A program made the position numbers and the translations under genes. The notes beneath the pieces were generated by a model. That model was not told where the DNA came from and made no database searches. It worked only from the letters and a program-made list of their open reading frames with translations. From Chryseobacterium elymi (GTDB lineage Bacteria > Bacteroidota > Bacteroidia > Flavobacteriales > Weeksellaceae), in contig NZ_QNUH01000019.1 of assembly GCF_003385495.1 (NCBI RefSeq), positions 1 to 64,000 on the forward strand: a DNA stretch of 64,000 nucleotides. Reading direction: 5' to 3'. This document shows, one piece after another, positions 35,537 to 43,856 of the stretch (position 1 is its first letter; each line of letters starts with the position of its first letter).

Positions 35537-36649
35537 TTATTCAGCGATCACTCTTATCATTGCTTTCACCTTCACCAGTTTTTCCATCAGCTCTTCTCTG
35601 GAATCAGCCAGTACATTAATGTGCCCCATTTTTCGTCCGGGTTTGGTTTCAGTTTTTCCGTAGAGATGAATGTAGGTTTTCGGTAATTTGAGAACATCAT
35701 CCATTCCTTCGTAGATCACCTTTCCGGCATATCCTTCTGCTCCAACAAGGTTCAGCATTCCGCTATAGGTAAAAGCATCTGTGTCTGCCAGCGGTAGATT
35801 TTTCACAACACGGTACATCTGCTCAAACTGGGAATTAGCATTTCCTTCCTGGCTTTGATGACCTGAATTATGCAGTCTTGGAGCGGTTTCGTTCACCCAT
35901 ACTTTTCCACTTTTGTCAAGGAATAATTCGATGGCAAAAAGACCGGGCGAGTTTACAGCACCCAGAAATTTCTCAGTAATGGAATTGATCTGTTTCTGGA
36001 TATCATCGCTCAAAAACACAGGACAGATATTGAAATCCAACAGGTTCAGCTTTGGATCAGCTACCATTTCCGTTACAGGAAAAGTTTTGGTTTCACCGTT
36101 TTCATTTCTGGCAACAATGACAGAAAGTTCCTTGTCAATATCTACCAGACTTTCGATCACGGAAGCCTCTTTCCATAAATGCTGGTAATCATCTTTTGTT
36201 TTGATCACCTGAACTCCTTTCCCGTCATACCCTCCGGTGTTCATTTTCTGTACAAACGGCAACGGCATCATGATTTTTTCTTCGCTGTCCCAAACGACCT
36301 GAAATTCAGGACTTGGAATATCATATATTTTGTAGAATTCTTTCTGGAGAATTTTCTGCTGAATAGTTTTAATAATGGCAGCATTAGGAACTACTTTTAC
36401 ACCCTGCTTTTCAAGTTCTGCCAAAGCATCGGCATTAACATGCTCTATTTCGATGGTGATTACATCTTTATCTTTCCCGAAGTTCAGTACCGTATCATAA
36501 TCATTGAAATTCCCTTGGGTAAAATGGGAGATGCTGCTGCACGGTGCATCGGAGGCAGGGTCCAGTGTATAAAATTGGTCGTCGTATTTCAGTGCGCTTT
36601 GTATCAGCATTCTTCCGAGCTGTCCGCCTCCTAAAATTCCTATTTTCAT
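35537..36649 (-). CDS. purK: 5-(carboxyamino)imidazole ribonucleotide synthase
   Basis: ATP-grasp enzyme making N5-CAIR from AIR, bicarbonate and ATP. From the ATG at 36649 the protein has 370 residues and begins MKIGILGGGQLGRM, the family start; an in-frame ATG 57 nt upstream is unlikely because it overlaps the preceding gene. Visible parts are LPFVQKMNTGGYDGKGVQ, ELSVIVARNENGE and VWVNETAPRLHNSGHQSQEG. The DUF1543 gene ends 40 nt upstream on the same strand, so they may share a transcript. Confidence 0.94.
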   Translation of the reverse strand: MKIGILGGGQLGRMLIQSALKYDDQFYTLDPASDAPCSSISHFTQGNFNDYDTVLNFGKDKDVITIEIEHVNADALAELEKQGVKVVPNAAIIKTIQQKILQKEFYKIYDIPSPEFQVVWDSEEKIMMPLPFVQKMNTGGYDGKGVQVIKTKDDYQHLWKEASVIESLVDIDKELSVIVARNENGETKTFPVTEMVADPKLNLLDFNICPVFLSDDIQKQINSITEKFLGAVNSPGLFAIELFLDKSGKVWVNETAPRLHNSGHQSQEGNANSQFEQMYRVVKNLPLADTDAFTYSGMLNLVGAEGYAGKVIYEGMDDVLKLPKTYIHLYGKTETKPGRKMGHINVLADSREELMEKLVKVKAMIRVIAE

Positions 36650-36689
36650 TCTTACTTTTATTTTTCTATTAGATTTTAATGGAAAGCTT

Positions 36690-37241
36690 TTATTGAATTT
36701 TATCAATCTTTAAATATCCAAGCCCTATTGGATTTTCCTGACTCTCCGCCTCAGATTTTGTCAGGATGATTGAGTATTTTTCTTTCATTTTTTCCGGCAG
36801 AATATCATTGACATTGAAGATATCATCAATATCAACACCGTGCTTATCATCAATATGACTTACAGCTCCTTCAAAGCCCATTGTCGCATAAAATTCTGTT
36901 GCCTTTGCCCTTTTAATGATTTCTCCCATTGATTTCCCCACCATCAGGTGTTGTTCGTGAAATTCTTCAAAAAAGCCTTTTTTGTACCCTCCTAAATTAA
37001 GGAAATACAGCTGGTCTTCGGATGGCAGATCTGTTTTTTCAACAATCTTCACCTCATATCCGTCTGCAAATCTCACTTCCTGATAACAATCCACATGAAT
37101 CTTTCCTTCCGCTTCTTTCCAGAAGTCTTTCATATCCGGAACGAGATCTTTAAGGTTTTCTGCGATCCCGAAAAAAACGTCATGCTGCTCGATATTCCTG
37201 CCTTTGGGCGTTGCACCGAGAATGATATAAAACAATTTCAT
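36690..37241 (-). CDS. DUF1543 domain-containing protein
   Basis: About 183 residues starting MKLFYIILGATPKGRNIEQH, the usual start of this family; an ATG 12 nt upstream (37253) is also in frame. The pattern GRNIEQHDVFFGIAENLKDL and the later LYFLNLGGYKKGFFEEFHEQ are characteristic. The domain is thought to be duplicated in some members; its biochemical role is unknown. A TATTTTTG element lies upstream. It is divergent from the TauE/SafE gene. Confidence 0.85.
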   Translation of the reverse strand: MKLFYIILGATPKGRNIEQHDVFFGIAENLKDLVPDMKDFWKEAEGKIHVDCYQEVRFADGYEVKIVEKTDLPSEDQLYFLNLGGYKKGFFEEFHEQHLMVGKSMGEIIKRAKATEFYATMGFEGAVSHIDDKHGVDIDDIFNVNDILPEKMKEKYSIILTKSEAESQENPIGLGYLKIDKIQ

Positions 37242-37258
37242 TTCAGTTTTCATAGCTG

Positions 37259-37266
37259 CAAAAATA
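37259..37266 (-). promoter_or_regulatory. TATTTTTG promoter element of DUF1543-purK
   Basis: Exact TAnnTTTG on the minus strand, 17 nt before the preferred ATG at 37241 and 5 nt before the alternative at 37253. Confidence 0.45.
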
Positions 37267-37290
37267 CGTTAAATTTATCTTTTTTAAACG

Positions 37291-37322
37291 TTTGGCAGAG
37301 TACTACAATAGTTTTATATTTG
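37291..37322 (+). promoter_or_regulatory. Promoter of the TauE/SafE-DUF1634 pair
   Basis: TTTG at 37291-37294, a 20-nt spacer, then TATATTTG at 37315-37322. Only 4 nt (TAGC) separate it from the ATG, which points to a leaderless mRNA. Confidence 0.65.
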
Positions 37323-37326
37323 TAGC

Positions 37327-38157
37327 ATGTCAGAAATCATCATTCTGTTTCTCGGCGCAGTTTCCGCCGGTCTTTTGGGTTCACTTACGGGTTTGGGAGG
37401 AGGAGTTATTATTATTCCTTTATTGACGCTGGGTTTTGGCGTTCCGATGCATTATGCCATTGGTGCTTCTTTAATTTCTGTGATCGGTACTTCTTCGGGT
37501 GCTGCCGTAGCTTTTGTGAAGGAAGGTTTCACCAATATGCGTATAGGCATGTTTCTGGAAATCGGTACTACTGCCGGAGCTATTATCGGGGCATTAGTTT
37601 CCGGAATGCTTAATCCCAATACCATCGGAATTATCTTTGCAAGTATTCTTTTATTAACAGTTATTATCAATCTTAAGGGAAAACCTGATCACCAAAAACC
37701 TTTGATAAAAGGAAGCCTTGAAGAAAAACTGAAATTGTACGGAACTTTCCCCGATAAAGGGGTTTTGAAAAGCTATTCTGCAAGAAATACAGTTCCGGGA
37801 TTTCTGATGATGCTGTTTGCCGGTGCCATGTCCGGTCTTTTGGGAATCGGGTCTGGCGCACTGAAGGTTCTGGCAATGGATAATATGATGAAGCTGCCAT
37901 TTAAGGTTTCTACTACTACAAGTAACTTTATGATTGGTGTAACAGCTGTGGCCAGTGCTCTGATCTACTTCCAGAGAGGCGAGATCATTCCTGTAATTGT
38001 AGCACCGGTGCTGATTGGTGTGGTGGTAGGAAGTTTCATAGGCTCAAAAACCCTGATGGTATCCAAAACAAAGAAATTAAAAGTATTCTTTGCGATTGTG
38101 ATCACCATTTTATCAATATATATGATGTATAACGGTATCAATAAAAGTTTCAGATAA
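37327..38157 (+). CDS. TauE/SafE-family sulfite or organic-anion exporter
   Basis: A 276-residue inner-membrane protein with eight helices in two homologous halves. Each half has the family glycine pattern: LLGSLTGLGGGVIIIPLLTL in the first and MSGLLGIGSGALKVLAM in the second. A soluble loop at about 115-150 separates them. Such proteins export sulfite, sulfoacetate or related anions; which one is unknown. Its stop overlaps the start of the next gene by one base (TAATG), so they are translationally coupled. Confidence 0.9.
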   Translation: MSEIIILFLGAVSAGLLGSLTGLGGGVIIIPLLTLGFGVPMHYAIGASLISVIGTSSGAAVAFVKEGFTNMRIGMFLEIGTTAGAIIGALVSGMLNPNTIGIIFASILLLTVIINLKGKPDHQKPLIKGSLEEKLKLYGTFPDKGVLKSYSARNTVPGFLMMLFAGAMSGLLGIGSGALKVLAMDNMMKLPFKVSTTTSNFMIGVTAVASALIYFQRGEIIPVIVAPVLIGVVVGSFIGSKTLMVSKTKKLKVFFAIVITILSIYMMYNGINKSFR

Positions 38158-38540
38158 TGAGAAAGAATTTTACAGATGTGGATCTGAACCGTTCGGTAGG
38201 GAATCTGCTGAGACTGGGCGTTATTTTGTCTGTGGCAACATCATTGGTCGGCTTTATCAAACTTTTTATGGAAGGCTTTAAAATGCCTAAAAAATATACT
38301 TCCCTGGACATGGGCTCCTCTTCTGAAAAAGTATGGGGTATGTTTTGGAATTCTTTATGCAAAGGAGAAGGTATGGCTATTATCCAGCTGGGAATCCTGC
38401 TTTTGATTTTCACTCCTCTGGTGAGGATTATTTTTGCACTGATAGGTTATTTAAAAGAAAAAGACTATGTTTATGTAGTCATTTCTTCAATAGTACTGGC
38501 TATTATGGCCATTAGTTTCTTTACAGGTTACGCTCACTAA
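38157..38540 (+). CDS. DUF1634 domain-containing membrane protein
   Basis: A 127-residue protein with three membrane helices (LGVILSVATSLVGFIKLFME; GMAIIQLGILLLIFTPLVRI; YVYVVISSIVLAIMAISFFT). DUF1634 proteins are repeatedly encoded beside TauE/SafE permeases, which makes this a probable accessory subunit, though no function has been shown. The one-base overlap with the permease gene supports equal synthesis. It is convergent with a VOC-protein gene, with only 4 bp between the stops. Confidence 0.88.
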   Translation: MRKNFTDVDLNRSVGNLLRLGVILSVATSLVGFIKLFMEGFKMPKKYTSLDMGSSSEKVWGMFWNSLCKGEGMAIIQLGILLLIFTPLVRIIFALIGYLKEKDYVYVVISSIVLAIMAISFFTGYAH

Positions 38541-38544
38541 TTTT

Positions 38545-38922
38545 TTACATTTCATAAAATTCCAGCGGAAGCTGATCCGGATCCTGGGTAAAGAAAAATT
38601 CTTTTCCGGTGTATTCATCTATACGAATGTCTTCACAGGTTAGCCCTTTGGTTATGAGCTCTTCTCTTTTGCGTTCTACATTCTCCACGGAAAAAGCCAG
38701 ATGCCTTAAGCCGCATGACTCCGGGCGGGAAGGCCTTGGCGGCGGATCAGGAAATGAAAACAGTTCAATAACGTAATGATCACCTATAGCTAGGTCAAGC
38801 TTATATGACTGTCTTTTTTCACGGTAAACTTCGCGGATCATAGTAAGGCCTAAAACTTCAGTGTAGAATTTCTTTGAAACTCTATAATCTGAGCATATAA
38901 TGGCAATGTGATGGATCTTCAT
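38545..38922 (-). CDS. VOC-family metalloprotein (YaeR/GloA2-like)
   Basis: A 125-residue vicinal-oxygen-chelate protein. Metal-ligand candidates are H5 in KIHHIAIICSDY, E53 in YVIELFSFP, H74 in GLRHLAFSVEN and E122 in LPLEFYEM. The segment FPDPPPRPSRPESCGLRHLA is typical of the YaeR/GloA2 subgroup, whose members are annotated as glyoxalase-related; the substrate is not established. Single gene. Confidence 0.85.
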   Translation of the reverse strand: MKIHHIAIICSDYRVSKKFYTEVLGLTMIREVYREKRQSYKLDLAIGDHYVIELFSFPDPPPRPSRPESCGLRHLAFSVENVERKREELITKGLTCEDIRIDEYTGKEFFFTQDPDQLPLEFYEM

Positions 38923-38987
38923 TTTAAATTTTTAATTCTTATGCCAGATTCTATAGATTTGAAACGCAATCAGGTTTCAGCTCTTCA

Positions 38988-39428
38988 TTATTTTATTTCT
39001 TTGCAGTTTTCTTTTCTTCTGGTATCGATGATGTACTGAATTTTCCAGTCATTCTGCTGCCTGATCAATTGAAAGCTGTTCGCCCCGCAATGTGAAAATT
39101 TACCTTTGAAGAAGAAAGAATACGGTGTGAACACACTTGCAAGCCCACCATCTGTATGGATTGCATCAATGATAATTCTTTCATCCAGATCATCTTTTGA
39201 AAATTTTGAAACGGAAGCGATAAATTCCTGTACGTTTTCGTTTTTTACTGTTCCATCTTTAGTGATGCTCTGAAGAATGGCTCCTTCTGCAAAAACGGAT
39301 TTCATCATCTCAGGATCTGCATTCTTAATTCCTAAAAACAGATTACGGATTGGTTTTTCTATTTCCTGGTTCTGCTGTCCGAAACAAAAAGTACCGAAAA
39401 ACAGAGCAGCTGCAATAAGTTTATTCAT
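38988..39428 (-). CDS. Secreted NTF2-like protein
   Basis: A 146-residue protein with a signal peptide (about 1-18, TFCFGQ). The NTF2/SnoaL-like cone fold is indicated by an N-terminal helix (EIEKPIRNLFLGIKNADPEM), the strand SVFAEGAILQSI, and alternating strands up to the end, where SHCGANSFQLIRQQNDWKIQ is typical. Such proteins may bind small molecules or be enzymes, and this one gives no further clue. Terminal Cys residues could form a disulphide in the periplasm. Confidence 0.75.
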   Translation of the reverse strand: MNKLIAAALFFGTFCFGQQNQEIEKPIRNLFLGIKNADPEMMKSVFAEGAILQSITKDGTVKNENVQEFIASVSKFSKDDLDERIIIDAIHTDGGLASVFTPYSFFFKGKFSHCGANSFQLIRQQNDWKIQYIIDTRRKENCKEIK

Positions 39429-39558
39429 ATGGGGATTAATTATCTGACAGAATAAAAGTAGGAAAATTATGGTAAACTATTAAATTAACAAAGCTTAAAA
39501 AGCGAATTGATTTGAATTGTATAAAAAATAAACTATTTTTATCCGTTGATTAAATTTT

Positions 39559-40641
39559 ATGTGGGGTATTTATTTGTCGTTAACCGGATTGCTTGTGCTC
39601 TTGACACTGCTGCCTAAAATTCAGAATTCCCATTGGATATTCAGGGTTTCGGAGTTTGGTAAGATTCAGATTACTTATGTTGTTTTGATCACTTTTATTT
39701 TGGGGTTTTTACTTGATCAGCCTCAGCATATCTGGTATTCACAGAGTCTTCTGCTGTTATTGTTTATTCATCACGGGGTAACCCTTGTGAAATATACACC
39801 GCTTTATCCTGTCAAAAGACATAAGCGGCAGCATGAATCTTCACAAAAACTGCATTTCATTTCTGCCAATGTTTATCAGTTTAATAAGGAATACGAAAGA
39901 TTTATTCAACTTATTAAAAAATACAAACCTGAAGTCTTTATGACTATGGAAAGTAATGGAGACTGGGAACAGGCCTTAAAAGTTCTCGAAAAAGATTATC
40001 CGTTCCAGCATAAAGTAACTCTCGAAAATACCTACGGAATGCATTTCTACTCTAAACTTGAGATTGAGAGTGCACAAACTCACTATTTCGTGGCTGATGA
40101 TATTCCGAGCATTGAAATACACCTAAAGACTGAAGATGGCTTTTCATTTGTATTTTTCGGAGTGCATCCGCCTCCGCCAAGCCCTACTGAAGAGGAAACC
40201 TCCAAAGAAAGAGACGGAGATCTTTTAAGCGCAGCAAAACGGGTAAAAGAGATCCATGAACCAGTTATTGTTGTGGGAGACTTTAACAATGTGGCATGGT
40301 CAAAATCATCCATACTATTTAGAAAAACAAGCCATTTGATTGATCCCAGAATAGGACTTTCCTTTGTGTCTACATTTCACGCTAAATACCGTCTGCTGAG
40401 ATTCCCTATCGATCTGATGTTCCACAGTGAAGACATTTTTATTAATGAGCTTAAAACCCTTGAAAATTTCGGTTCAGACCATCTTCCCGTCTACTGTGAG
40501 TTTTTTATAGACCATCATAATGATGAACAGGAAGAACGGGTTCAGGAAGCCACTCAGGAAGAGAAAGCAGAAGTAGAAGAAATGATACAGGAAGGAAAAG
40601 AAGAGGATGGCAACCGCGATGAAGTGGTAACTGAAGGATAA
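39559..40641 (+). CDS. Membrane-anchored endonuclease/exonuclease/phosphatase-family protein
   Basis: A 360-residue protein. Three N-terminal hydrophobic segments (about 1-95) are followed by an EEP catalytic domain at about 95-320. Catalytic residues are visible in HFISANVYQFN (Asn), TMESNGDWEQ (Glu), FFGVHPPPPSP (His), VVGDFNNVAWS (GDFN) and NFGSDHLPVYCEF (SDH). The C-terminal 45 residues are an acidic Glu-rich tail without predicted structure. The catalytic side should be in the periplasm, as with similar flavobacterial proteins; the substrate is unknown. Confidence 0.85.
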   Translation: MWGIYLSLTGLLVLLTLLPKIQNSHWIFRVSEFGKIQITYVVLITFILGFLLDQPQHIWYSQSLLLLLFIHHGVTLVKYTPLYPVKRHKRQHESSQKLHFISANVYQFNKEYERFIQLIKKYKPEVFMTMESNGDWEQALKVLEKDYPFQHKVTLENTYGMHFYSKLEIESAQTHYFVADDIPSIEIHLKTEDGFSFVFFGVHPPPPSPTEEETSKERDGDLLSAAKRVKEIHEPVIVVGDFNNVAWSKSSILFRKTSHLIDPRIGLSFVSTFHAKYRLLRFPIDLMFHSEDIFINELKTLENFGSDHLPVYCEFFIDHHNDEQEERVQEATQEEKAEVEEMIQEGKEEDGNRDEVVTEG

Positions 40642-40675
40642 ATACTTCTGACAAAAACTGATAATTTACCTAAAA

Positions 40676-40703
40676 AAAGAGACTGCCACATGACAGTCTC
40701 TTT
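40676..40703. terminator. Bidirectional terminator EEP gene/purA
   Basis: AAAGAGACTG (40676-40685) pairs with CAGTCTCTTT (40694-40703) around an 8-nt loop, between convergent stop codons. Confidence 0.85.
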
Positions 40704-40729
40704 CTTATTTATCTTGTATCCTAATAATG

Positions 40730-42016
40730 TTAGAATAATTCTTTCCTGATAATGTTCTGGCTTCTTTCAGGACCTACAGAAACCAAGTATACGTTGATTC
40801 CCAGGTACTCCTCAATAAACTCGATATATTTCTGAGCGTTATCAGGAAGTTCGTCGTAGCTTCTTACTTTGGTAAGATCTTCATTCCACCCCGGTAAATC
40901 GTGATAGATTGGTTCGTAGTTGTATAGTTTCTCTGTTGAAGAAGTGAAATAATCAATGATTTTATCGTCTTCAGTCTTATAATGGGTAACGATTTTCAGG
41001 TTTTCAATTCCTGTAAGTACGTCCAGTTTTGTAATAACAAGATTATTGATTCCGTTGATCATACAAGCGTGCTTTAAAGAAACAAGGTCTAACCAGCCTG
41101 TTCTTCTCGGTCTACCTGTTGTAGCTCCAAATTCACCACCAATCTGTCTGATTTTTTCTCCTAGTTCGTTATCCAGTTCGGAAGGAAAAGGCCCGTTTCC
41201 TACTCTTGTGCAATAGGCTTTGGCAACCCCGATAAGATTTTGAAGTGAAGTCGGCGGTACACCGGCTCCCGTACAAACTCCCCCTGTAGAAGGTGAAGAT
41301 GAAGTTACGTATGGATACGTCCCGAAGTCGATATCCAGCATCAATGCCTGGGCTCCTTCGAATAAAACATTTTTACCGTCTCTGATCGCTTCATTCAATT
41401 CAACTTCAGTATCTACGATTCTATCCTGAAGCTGTTTTCCGATGGCTAAAAATTCGTTATAAATTTCTTCTACGTCCAGTGTTGGCTTTCCGTAATATTT
41501 TTCAAAAAGAGAATTTTTAACTTTTAAGTTCTTCTCAATTTTATCTCTTAAGATTTCAGGATTTAAAAGGTCTACCATTCTGATCCCGATTCTTGCGATC
41601 TTATCTTCATAGCATGGCCCGATTCCTTTTTTAGTAGTCCCGATCTGAGTCCCTCCATGTTCCTCTTCACGGTATGTATCCAAAAGAATGTGGTAAGGCA
41701 TGATTACATGCGCTCTTCTGCTGATAAAAATGTGGTCAGTTCTCAAGCCTTTGCTCTCGATCTGGCCAACCTCTTTAATGAAAGATTTTGGGTTTACCAC
41801 TACTCCATTAGCAATGATACACTTCCCTTTGCACTGCAGCACACCAGAAGGAAGAAGGTGAAGTACAAATTTTTCTTCACCTACATAAACCGTGTGACCA
41901 GCGTTGTCCCCCCCTTGGAAACGAACAACATAATCCGATTTAGCCGATAAAACATCTGTGATTTTTCCTTTACCTTCATCTCCATACTGAAGACCTACAA
42001 CTACGTAAGTTGACAT
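40730..42016 (-). CDS. purA: Adenylosuccinate synthase
   Basis: Converts IMP to adenylosuccinate with GTP and aspartate, the committed step to AMP. The 428 residues include the P-loop QYGDEGKGK with catalytic D13, and GGDNAGHTVYV with H41; later segments GTTKKGIGPCYEDK, FEGAQALMLDIDFGTYPYVT and TTGRPRRTGWLDL are diagnostic. Single gene with its own TAATTTTG promoter element and a shared terminator. Confidence 0.97.
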   Translation of the reverse strand: MSTYVVVGLQYGDEGKGKITDVLSAKSDYVVRFQGGDNAGHTVYVGEEKFVLHLLPSGVLQCKGKCIIANGVVVNPKSFIKEVGQIESKGLRTDHIFISRRAHVIMPYHILLDTYREEEHGGTQIGTTKKGIGPCYEDKIARIGIRMVDLLNPEILRDKIEKNLKVKNSLFEKYYGKPTLDVEEIYNEFLAIGKQLQDRIVDTEVELNEAIRDGKNVLFEGAQALMLDIDFGTYPYVTSSSPSTGGVCTGAGVPPTSLQNLIGVAKAYCTRVGNGPFPSELDNELGEKIRQIGGEFGATTGRPRRTGWLDLVSLKHACMINGINNLVITKLDVLTGIENLKIVTHYKTEDDKIIDYFTSSTEKLYNYEPIYHDLPGWNEDLTKVRSYDELPDNAQKYIEFIEEYLGINVYLVSVGPERSQNIIRKELF

Positions 42017-42041
42017 ATTTTACTTTTATTTTAGATTCATG

Positions 42042-42049
42042 CAAAATTA
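42042..42049 (-). promoter_or_regulatory. TAATTTTG promoter element of purA
   Basis: Exact TAnnTTTG on the minus strand, 25 nt before the purA ATG. Confidence 0.5.
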
Positions 42050-42158
42050 CTTTTTAAAAATAGGGTGGGCAAATTATGAGAGAAATTTATTTTATGGGTG
42101 AGGTGGAAATCATGGAATTATATTACAATATTCCTTTGGTATCTGACTATATTAAATA

Positions 42159-42196
42159 ATGTAAATTATACTGAAGATTCAAATTATAATTTACAT
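42159..42196. repeat. 12-bp palindrome upstream of parDE
   Basis: ATGTAAATTATA (42159-42170) and TATAATTTACAT (42185-42196) are exact reverse complements around 14 bp. They sit about 45 bp above the parDE -7 element and might be a distal binding site; no protein can be assigned. Confidence 0.5.
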
Positions 42197-42226
42197 CTAA
42201 ATGCAATTTATTATTATTTTGAATAA

Positions 42227-42248
42227 ATACCAAAAATTGGTATATTTG
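42227..42248 (+). promoter_or_regulatory. parDE promoter with overlapping operator
   Basis: TATATTTG (42241-42248) is an exact -7 element, with TTTTG at 42217-42221 in the -33 position (19-nt spacer). The palindrome ATACCAAaaaTTGGTAT (42227-42243) lies between them and overlaps the -7 box, the expected place for an autoregulatory ParD-ParE site. Confidence 0.65.
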
Positions 42249-42265
42249 AAATAAATTAAAATGAA

Positions 42266-42517
42266 ATGGCAAAAAACACATCCATATTATTAGGAGATTA
42301 TTTTGATAATTTCATCAGTGAACAAATAAAATCAGGAAAATACTCTTCTGCAAGCGAAGTGATAAGAAATGCTCTAAGGTTATTTGAGTATGAAGAATCT
42401 AAGAAGACAGAACTAATCAATGAATTAAAAAAAGGGGAAAAATCTGGTTTTGCAGAGGATTTTGATCGCAAAGAATTTCTAAAGAGTCTTCATCAAAAAC
42501 ATTCTGCTGATTCATGA
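42266..42517 (+). CDS. parD: ParD-type antitoxin (ribbon-helix-helix)
   Basis: An 83-residue protein. Its N-terminal half, ISEQIKSGKYSSASEVIRNA followed by LRLFE, is the ParD/CopG-like ribbon-helix-helix dimer region that binds DNA. The charged C-terminal half (KGEKSGFAEDFDRKEFLKSL) would wrap the toxin. It overlaps the toxin gene by 4 bp (ATGA). Autoregulation through the palindrome at the promoter is inferred. Confidence 0.9.
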   Translation: MAKNTSILLGDYFDNFISEQIKSGKYSSASEVIRNALRLFEYEESKKTELINELKKGEKSGFAEDFDRKEFLKSLHQKHSADS

Positions 42518-42813
42518 ATTATAGAATAAGCAAAGAAGCATTAAATGACTTAGAAAAAATCTGGCTATACACTTTCGAAACCTGGTCATTAAAACAGGCA
42601 GATTATTATTTTGATCTGCTAATGAATGAAATTGAATATTTATCTGCAAATCCAAATTCAGGAAGAGATTACAACAAAATAAGAAAAGGATATTTCCGTT
42701 CAAGAGTAAAATCTCATTTTATATTTTACAGAATCAACCTGAAACATGGAGAAATTGAAATTATCAGAATTCTCCATCAGCAAATGGATATTTCAACGAG
42801 ATTAGATGAATAG
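42514..42813 (+). CDS. parE: ParE-type toxin (RelE/ParE superfamily)
   Basis: A 99-residue protein with the RelE/ParE fold: YRISKEALNDLEKIWLYTFE at the N-terminus, helix SLKQADYYFDLLMNEIEYL, then SGRDYNKIRKGYFRSRVKSH and the strand FIFYRINLKHGEIEIIRILH ending with a conserved Arg-Ile-Leu-His. ParE toxins inhibit DNA gyrase, but the target here is not proven. Translationally coupled to the antitoxin. Confidence 0.9.
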   Translation: MNYRISKEALNDLEKIWLYTFETWSLKQADYYFDLLMNEIEYLSANPNSGRDYNKIRKGYFRSRVKSHFIFYRINLKHGEIEIIRILHQQMDISTRLDE

Positions 42814-42876
42814 ATTAGAAATTAAAAATCATCAGAAAAGCGTTTGATAATCTTAAATAAACTTTAATTAATTCCG

Positions 42877-42884
42877 TATATTTG
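42877..42884 (+). promoter_or_regulatory. TATATTTG promoter element of the 42.9-kb hydrolase
   Basis: Exact TAnnTTTG, 30 nt before the ATG at 42915. Confidence 0.5.
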
Positions 42885-42914
42885 ATTGTCTACTGAAATA
42901 ATAAGACAATCCAT

Positions 42915-43856
42915 ATGGCATCACAAAAATCATCCTATTTCTCTCCCAGACCCAACGAAACAAAACTTTTCCACACCCTCTTCTCTCCTGTTGAAGTTCC
43001 CGTAAAAGCCACCTTACTGATCATCCACGGCATGCAGGAACACAGCGGAAGATATACTGAAATTGCAGAATATTTTGCAGACCGGGGACTTGCCGTACTC
43101 ATCTACGATCACTTAGGACATGGCAAATCCGTAAAAGATAAAAAAGACATCGGATTTTTCCAGCTGGATCAACCCGATGAAAAACTGATTTCGGATGCTG
43201 AAGCGATGGGTGAATATCTTCACCAACACTATCCGGATGTGCCTCATTTTGTTCTTGGACATTCCATGGGGTCGTTTGTTACCCGCTGCCTTCTTCAAAA
43301 ATCCGGTGGAAAATTTACCGGAGCGGTGATTGTTGGAACCGGAGGTCCGTTAGCAGGTATTAGTTTGATAAAAGGGTATCTTTCGTTAGCCAACAAAATA
43401 GCGCCTTATCATCCTACTTATCTCAATACGCTTTTTAATATTGTCAATAATAAGCGTTTCAAAAAAGACAAAGATTTCAGTGATACAAGTTGGCTCAGTA
43501 TAAATCCGGCTAACAGGAAAGCATTTACTGAAGATGAGCTTTGTGGTATTCCGTTTACCAATAATGCTTTTTATGCATTGTTCAGTATTTACAAAAAAGC
43601 AACGGCAAGAAGCTGGGCTGCTTCTATTCCAAAATCCTTCCCTTTCCTTTTCATCAGTGGACAGAATGATCCTATCGGAGATTTCAGTAAAGGCGTCATA
43701 CAAACTGTTAATCTTTTGAAGCAGGATGGATTTAATGATGTAAATACGAAAATCTATCCCGAAATGCGCCATGAAATATTAAATGAGGAAATCGGGAAAG
43801 ACGTCTTCAACGATATATACCAGTGGATTTTAACCGTCATTGCGAACCGTAGGTGA
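42915..43856 (+). CDS. Alpha/beta-hydrolase, lysophospholipase/monoacylglycerol-lipase-like
   Basis: A 313-residue cytoplasmic hydrolase of the PldB/serine aminopeptidase S33 type. It shows IIHGMQEHSGRYTEIAEYFA, IYDHLGHGKS, the nucleophile elbow GHSMGS with S117, the acid in SGQNDPIGD and the His in EMRHEIL. The family cleaves monoacylglycerols or lysophospholipids; the actual substrate is unknown. The last codons (VIANRR) and the stop lie inside the left arm of an intergenic inverted repeat, so the C-terminus has probably been rewritten by that element. Confidence 0.88.
   Translation: MASQKSSYFSPRPNETKLFHTLFSPVEVPVKATLLIIHGMQEHSGRYTEIAEYFADRGLAVLIYDHLGHGKSVKDKKDIGFFQLDQPDEKLISDAEAMGEYLHQHYPDVPHFVLGHSMGSFVTRCLLQKSGGKFTGAVIVGTGGPLAGISLIKGYLSLANKIAPYHPTYLNTLFNIVNNKRFKKDKDFSDTSWLSINPANRKAFTEDELCGIPFTNNAFYALFSIYKKATARSWAASIPKSFPFLFISGQNDPIGDFSKGVIQTVNLLKQDGFNDVNTKIYPEMRHEILNEEIGKDVFNDIYQWILTVIANRR

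Noticed and set aside
37241..37266. DUF1543 as a fifth leaderless gene (5-nt spacing to the ATG at 37253).
   Set aside because: The family starts MKLF, which corresponds to the ATG at 37241 and makes the spacing 17 nt.
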